Assembly: GCA_964017195.1 (NCBI GenBank)
Contig: OZ024887.1
Location: 59,597,311-59,661,310 of the forward strand
Source: Siderastrea radians
Lineage: Eukaryota; Cnidaria; Anthozoa; Scleractinia; Rhizangiidae
DNA length: 64,000 nucleotides
Reading direction: 5' to 3'
Numbering within the stretch: position 1 is the stretch's first letter; each line of letters begins with the position of its first letter. The notes beneath the pieces were generated by a model. The model made no database searches and was not told the DNA's origin. It was given only the letters and a program-made list of their open reading frames with translations. The translations under genes and the position numbers were made by a program. Shown piece after piece: positions 59,011-64,000 of this stretch.

Positions 59011-59875
59011 CACTCTATATGTAAACAACATTTGAAGAGGCTAGTGGAAAGTCCCCTAAGAGATTTTTTTTGGTCAACTTTTTTAGCTTGAAAGTGCCTG
59101 AATTTTTGCATGTGGGCTTCAATGAATTCAGAGAACAATACTCTGTTTTTTTCCTGCCGGTTTACACTTAGTTTTCCAGAAAAAGCCAAAAAATAAGGCC
59201 CCATCTTCTGTTTTCTTTTGTTAAAAACCTAAACAAAAGAAACCAATTAAATCCTTTGTTTCATGAAACAAAAGAACGAAATCAACAGAGGGACCAATAC
59301 TTTGTTAGATGTGTTTGGTCACTTCACAGGAAAAAATATCAAAAATCCAATACATATTTTACTTGGTTTTCCCCTGGAAATTTCCCGGTTTTCAAGTAAA
59401 ATCCAAGTTTGGAGAAATTGCAATTTCCCCAAGTTTGGTTTATCAAGAAATATCCAGTGGTAGGCAATGAGGGCCAGGACTCTACTACAGTACAATCTGA
59501 CCCTCTGCTACTTTGATGGAAAAAAAAATGGCAATGCTATTGTACTGTCTTTTCCCTCCTTGCAAGATTTGTGAGTTAATTTTGTCTGTCCTGTTTTAGC
59601 AAATTCTGATAAATCACCATCTTTGAAGAAGCACAGTCCAAGTAATGAGCAGGTAGTAGTCACTCAACATTAGAGTTAGTTAAAAGTGGAAAACCACTTT
59701 ACACAACTGTGCAAGGCACACCGTGTCCTTCAGAGGGTGACATTAAATTCAAAATGAAAAGAGAAAGTAAAATATATGTCGACTGACTTTTCTATTCTCA
59801 TTATTTTTGTTCCGCTCTGACAAATTCTGATAAATAATCACCATCTTTGAAGGAGCACAGTCCAAGTAATGAGCA

Positions 59876-60924
59876 GAGTTCGTGGTGGTTTGTGGATATA
59901 AAATTCAAGGAGTATTCAAGGAGTATTCAAGCACCAAAAACTGAGTTTTCAAGGAGTGTTCATGGCAAGTTCACTTCGTATTACATTATCTTTTGATATG
60001 TTTTCATTGGTCAGTAGCAGCTTTAAAACAAATGCAATATTAATATCAAGTCTGTAATAATTCATAAACAGGGATGCATAACAAGTTCATAGTTCTTATG
60101 GGACCAAAAGGCTTGTATGTGGTGAAGAAAACCAAACACATAATCCAATAAAGCAACACTACATGTATACCAAACAATAATCTCAACAATAATCTTAACA
60201 ACAATATAGTCTGAAAGCAATGTTTGTGTTTTTGACTGAAAGTTGATGGCAGACACATACTGACAACATCACTGAGGTACAACAGGCTTTTGGAAAGGAT
60301 AAAATTGTCATAATTCTGGCTCGAAATCTTTAAAACTCCTGAACACACAGAATGGCAGTAAAACGTGATTTTAGTGTCTCTATCTGATCACGAAAATCAT
60401 CTGCAATAGGAACTGGTTTTGCAGAATCCATAACGCATGTTTGGTGTTTTGCTCCTTCCATATTAAACTTCAAAGCTGCTTGGCCTATACTCGCTTATTT
60501 AAACTTTCGGCAGCACAGCCTACAATAGGCAGCACGTTTATCATCTTTGACACCTTGTAACCAATCTTGTTACACAACGTCTACAAGCTAAATCAGAATT
60601 GAAAACACGTTCACCTCCGCCAGGCATTTCGATTCATGTTTAGATACGTTTTCGTCCGCTCACCCTAACTACGCATACAAGACGTACAAGATGGCTTCCA
60701 CTGATCACAAAGTTAAGAAACTGATCCCAGAATGCAATGCACACAACACAGAATTCCACCCAGCATGTAACAGCACAGGCTGCGACGCATATTTTCGAAA
60801 ATTCTGTCTCCGATTTTAAAATCTGCGCTCAATGTTTATATAATCTGCGCTTTTCAAGTGCCCTTGAAATCTAAAATTAAATTCCAGGGCTTTTGAAAGA
60901 CTTCAAGGAGTAGCATGATCCCTG
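59876..60924. mobile_element. hAT-type insertion with 8-bp target duplication
   Basis: AATGAGCA at 59868-59875 and again at 60925-60932 brackets 1,049 bases that interrupt unit 2 of the repeat series, whose uninterrupted units show the pre-insertion site. The right end reads CAGGGATCAT on the minus strand, hAT-like; the left end is poorly matched. It holds a BED-type zinc-finger remnant (60410-60640) but no catalytic domain. Confidence 0.65.
60410..60640 (-). pseudogene. BED-like zinc-finger fragment of hAT transposase
   Basis: Minus-strand readings in shifting frames give QDWLQGVKDDKRAAYC, then RLCCRKFK, then ALKFNMEGAKHQ and a short acidic stretch. The order W...D..A.C..C...F...H...H is that of hAT/BED-type zinc fingers. 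Stops and at least one frameshift break it. Confidence 0.5.
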
Positions 60925-62934
60925 AATGAGCAGACAGAAGCCACTCAACATTGGAGCTGGTTAAAAACGGAAAACCACTTCACACAACTACACAAGGCAC
61001 ACTGTGTCCTTCAACGAGAGGGTGACATTGAATTCAAAATTTAAAAGTGAAAGTAAAAGATGTGTCAGTTAACCTTTCTATTCTGAATATTTCTGTGTCG
61101 CTTTAACAAATTCTCATAAAAAAAATCACCATCTTTGAAGGAGCACAGTCCAAGTAATGAGCGGGCAACAGCCACTCAACATTGGAGCTGGTTAAACTGA
61201 AGCGGAAACCACTTTACACAACTATGCAAGGCACACTGTATCCTTCAGAGAGAGGGTGACATTGAATTCAAAATGAAAAGAGAAAGTAAAAGATTTGTCA
61301 GTTGATTTTTCTATTCTCATTTTTTCTGTTCTGCTCTGGCAAACTCTGATGAATAATCACCATCTTTGAAGGAGCACAGTCCAAGTAATGAGCGGGTAGA
61401 AGCGACATTGTCTTCAACGACTTTTGGCGCCAAAATGGTAAAACTGCATAAATTTTCGTACCGCCAAATTTCCATAAAATTATTCAAAATTGTTATCTTA
61501 AAACTGACACGTTTGGGCCATATGTATTCTTTATTTCGTACTAGGCTACCTTTCTCACATTAGTAAAGGTCATTAACTGTGTTTGGCGATATTTTGGACC
61601 ACATTATTCAAAGACAACAAAACTGCCGTTCATAAACAATCAAATTTATAACCGACTGCAAATGGCGCTCGTTTCGAACACCCGAAAAACCATTCATCCG
61701 CGAACTGTTTCATTTTACTCACAAGAAAAGCATTTTGAAAATGGGCAATTGGAGATTTTGGCGTGATAATTATGGGGTTAAGAGTTGAGCTACAATTTGA
61801 ACAAAGCATGTCTTAATGACATTCATGACTGTTGTCTGCTGTCAGAGATAGTACTATAAAGTATGTATTCACTCGTTTTGACTTAAAATTACCAAATAAA
61901 GTCACTTAACGCGTGTCTTATTGACGGTATTGCAGTAGCAGGACATCAGGCAATGCCAGAAACCAGAATGTACTAGGAATAAACGACAGGCACACGAAAA
62001 GAATCGAAAATCGCTTGAAGCATGTGCTCGTCTCGTCATTCTGTGCTAGCGTGCGCACAGCACATCAAGAGCAGCTAGGCACCGCTGACCGCAATAACTG
62101 TCGGGCAGTAGTAGACAATCCGCTCGTGAAAAAAGTTAAAAAAAAAACTTATCATCTGCACTGACCATTAATATTTATTTCAATCGCTGCCGAAAAGAGA
62201 AATTATACATATGACACTCCCCTAAAATGTGGCGTAATCCAATGTCCGCCACTGCCTAGTGCAACTTGCATTCAGCTTGTCTCACCCGGGGGTTCACCGG
62301 GGAAATTTGCTATACTCGCTGCAACCCTTATTATCTTCCAGGCTTATGGTAAACCTTTTGCGCATTAGCTGCTCACGAAAACAAATAATCAGAATGTCCC
62401 CCGTATTATATTGTATTTAATGGTGGATTTGTTTTCAGATCTTATAAAAAGGTAGTTATTTTGAGCTATCCACCAGTCTAAATAGCAAACCTATCTTGTC
62501 AGCTACCTGCAGCTACCTTGTACAATATCTTCTATTTGATTGTAAGCTGATTTTGCAGCCCAGACGTCATATGTGGAGTTGATCTAGTCGTTTTAGTAAG
62601 TTGCCTGATCGATGCCCGACAAGAAAACGTAATTGACATTTGGTGTTACTTTACACCTTGTTCGTGCTTGACTTACACGATGCAGTGTTAAATCACATAC
62701 CAGCGGTGTTAAATCCTGAAAAAACCTTGCAAGGTTTTTGCTACACAGCTTTAGTGTAAAAAAAACACCAAGAAGGTGCTGCATCCTGATTCGATTACAC
62801 CATTTTGGTGTTATCTAACGCAAAATTGGTGTAATTTTGTAATTACACTCTGTCAGTGTCGTGGTAACGCGAATATCGTGTAAATTTATACCACTCTCGG
62901 TGTTATTTAACACACTCGATTTTCCTGTGAACGT

Positions 62935-64000
62935 ATAAACATTTGACTTGGGCAACTAAGTGAATCATTCGCTTGACTCACCAAACGCGCATTTCTATTG
63001 ATCAATTAGAGTTAAGCAGCCAGCACAGTCCCTCGTGTAATAAACTAGATAAAGAGAGTAAATAAACAAGTCCGATGAATTGATAAATTGTCAGTTAAAT
63101 TTATTTCCTTTACATCTGCTACATGCCGTGAGTATTCGTACCACTCGCCAATACTTTAATTTGGATGAAGATACTGAGTTCACATTCAGTGTTTTTTTTC
63201 CCGAAAAAAATCTCACGTACATATTTGTTGTTTTATTTACACAAATGAGATCCCTTTCCTAAGGAAGAGTAACTGAACCCAAGACATGTTGAACTTGACC
63301 TATGACGCATCATTTCACTGAGCTCCTCTTTATTTTTTTTAAATACACTCTTGGTGGTAATCGCACAATCAAGCAAAGCAACGCTATTAATGGGATAAGT
63401 GATTTGCTACTTTAAGTAAATTCTTCCAGCCTTTTCAACTGAAAGGCAGAACAATGAACTGCAACAACAATATTATATATCGTTCTTGTTTTTAATTTTC
63501 AAAATTGTTTTCCCTACCATATATATTGTGACACAGAGACAAAATTAATCCCGTTTTATTTTTGATTGGTCGTCAATGATTGAATGCACCCAGGACATAC
63601 ATTCAATGCCAGGAGAAGTGCGAACAACGAGTAAAAATGACATAATAAGATAGTTATTTTTATTACTGTTATTTTGCTAATTTTCGCAGCTACAATTAGT
63701 ACGTATGGAAATAGCGCAGTCATTCAGTCACCCCGGGCTGTGAAAGATGAACTATACAAAAGAGTTTTATCTTGGAGGCCATCTTCAATGTGGTTATCAC
63801 TCACACGCAATTTAATAACTGTATTCATGTAAATTATAATTCACATGGTAACGAAATCCTATTTCCCAACCATGCAAAGTGCGTAAACGAAATGCATGGT
63901 GAACACATTTCTACAACATCACAGACTTGTGCGCCGGGCCAGGGGCCGGGATCAGAACCCGCCTTGTTTGATAGCTGCACATTATATTGCTCATGTCTCC
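62935..64000. other. Intergenic, no gene supported
   Basis: The AT-rich stretch has no recognisable exon. The final 70 bases include a B-box-like GGTTCTGATCC on the minus strand, too weak to call a SINE. Confidence 0.4.

Larger units (their letters stand above)
59601..61400. repeat. About 221-bp repeat series, interrupted
   Basis: AAATTCTGAT-type unit starts occur at 59601, 59822, 61108 and 61341, each followed by CACCATCTTTGAAG and CACAGTCCAAGTAATGAGC. The spacing is 221 and 233 except for unit 2, which is enlarged by a 1,049-bp insertion. The last unit is truncated near 61400. Confidence 0.8.
56841..62934. mobile_element. Candidate 6.1-kb element with GTGTAA-rich inverted ends
   Basis: The left end (56841-57330) and the right end (62640-62934) are dense in ACACC, GGTGT, GTGTAA and TTACAC words found at this density nowhere else in the window. 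The outer 55 bases are roughly inverted copies: CCGTGAACACAG...GTGTTATGGTAACACCG on the left against CGGTGTTATTTAACAC...CCTGTGAACG on the right. No target duplication was found and no transposase ORF is visible. The interior holds a minisatellite, a 221-bp repeat series and a nested hAT relic. It could instead be two related satellites by chance in inverse order. Confidence 0.4.

Noticed and set aside
60046..60348. Hydrophobic minus-strand ORF resembling membrane segments
   Set aside because: It lies inside the hAT relic, is AT-driven Leu-rich, and has no membrane-protein family signature.

Overview
The window looks like nuclear DNA of an anthozoan cnidarian, most likely a stony coral. Coding exons are small, the introns are GT-AG, intergenic space is AT-rich, short DNA transposons are dense, and there is a GFP-like chromophore-protein gene with its pseudogenes. 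The species cannot be fixed from sequence alone.

Four genes can be assembled exon by exon with phase-consistent GT-AG junctions. (1) 1328-2329 (+): the 3' two exons of an amine-receptor-like class A GPCR; the 5' part lies outside the window. (2) 5097-8967 (-): a four-exon, 327-residue five-zinc-finger protein whose fingers match Glass, the photoreceptor-fate transcription factor. (3) 16171-28839 (-): a nine-exon, 563-residue adducin with a class II aldolase-like head and a basic MARCKS-like tail. (4) 48344-50914 (+): a five-exon, 224-residue GFP-family protein with a Met-Tyr-Gly chromophore.

The stretch 33-48 kb is a GFP-family graveyard. A minus-strand pseudogene (exons 2 to 5 plus 3' UTR, 33395-36963) lies head-to-head with the live gene. 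A segment running from inside that pseudogene to the live gene's promoter is tandemly duplicated (33771-44126 and 44127-48291). The duplication left a second exon 3/4 pseudogene (44418-45135, minus) directly downstream of an orphan plus-strand copy of the GFP promoter. That promoter would transcribe antisense to GFP exons 4 and 3. The two copies also serve as dated empty sites: a 3.15-kb TTAA-target element, a pogo-like element and a QRICH1/ZMYM-like gene fragment are present in copy 1 and absent from copy 2.

Most remaining space is mobile DNA recognised from terminal inverted repeats and target duplications: TTAA elements (388-1089, 3431-3815, 16480-16721, 38902-42051, 54301-56774), TA elements (9542-12770, 23518-24412, 42525-43358, 51071-52863), 8-bp-target hAT-like elements (20840-21190, 29858-30255, 59876-60924), a tRNA-derived SINE, foldback elements and tandem repeats. 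A 6.1-kb region (56841-62934) is bounded by diverged inverted ends built from repeated GTGTAA/TTACAC words and may be a large undescribed element. No rRNA, CRISPR array, operon or intact tRNA was seen. The four genes show no evident functional link to each other beyond proximity.
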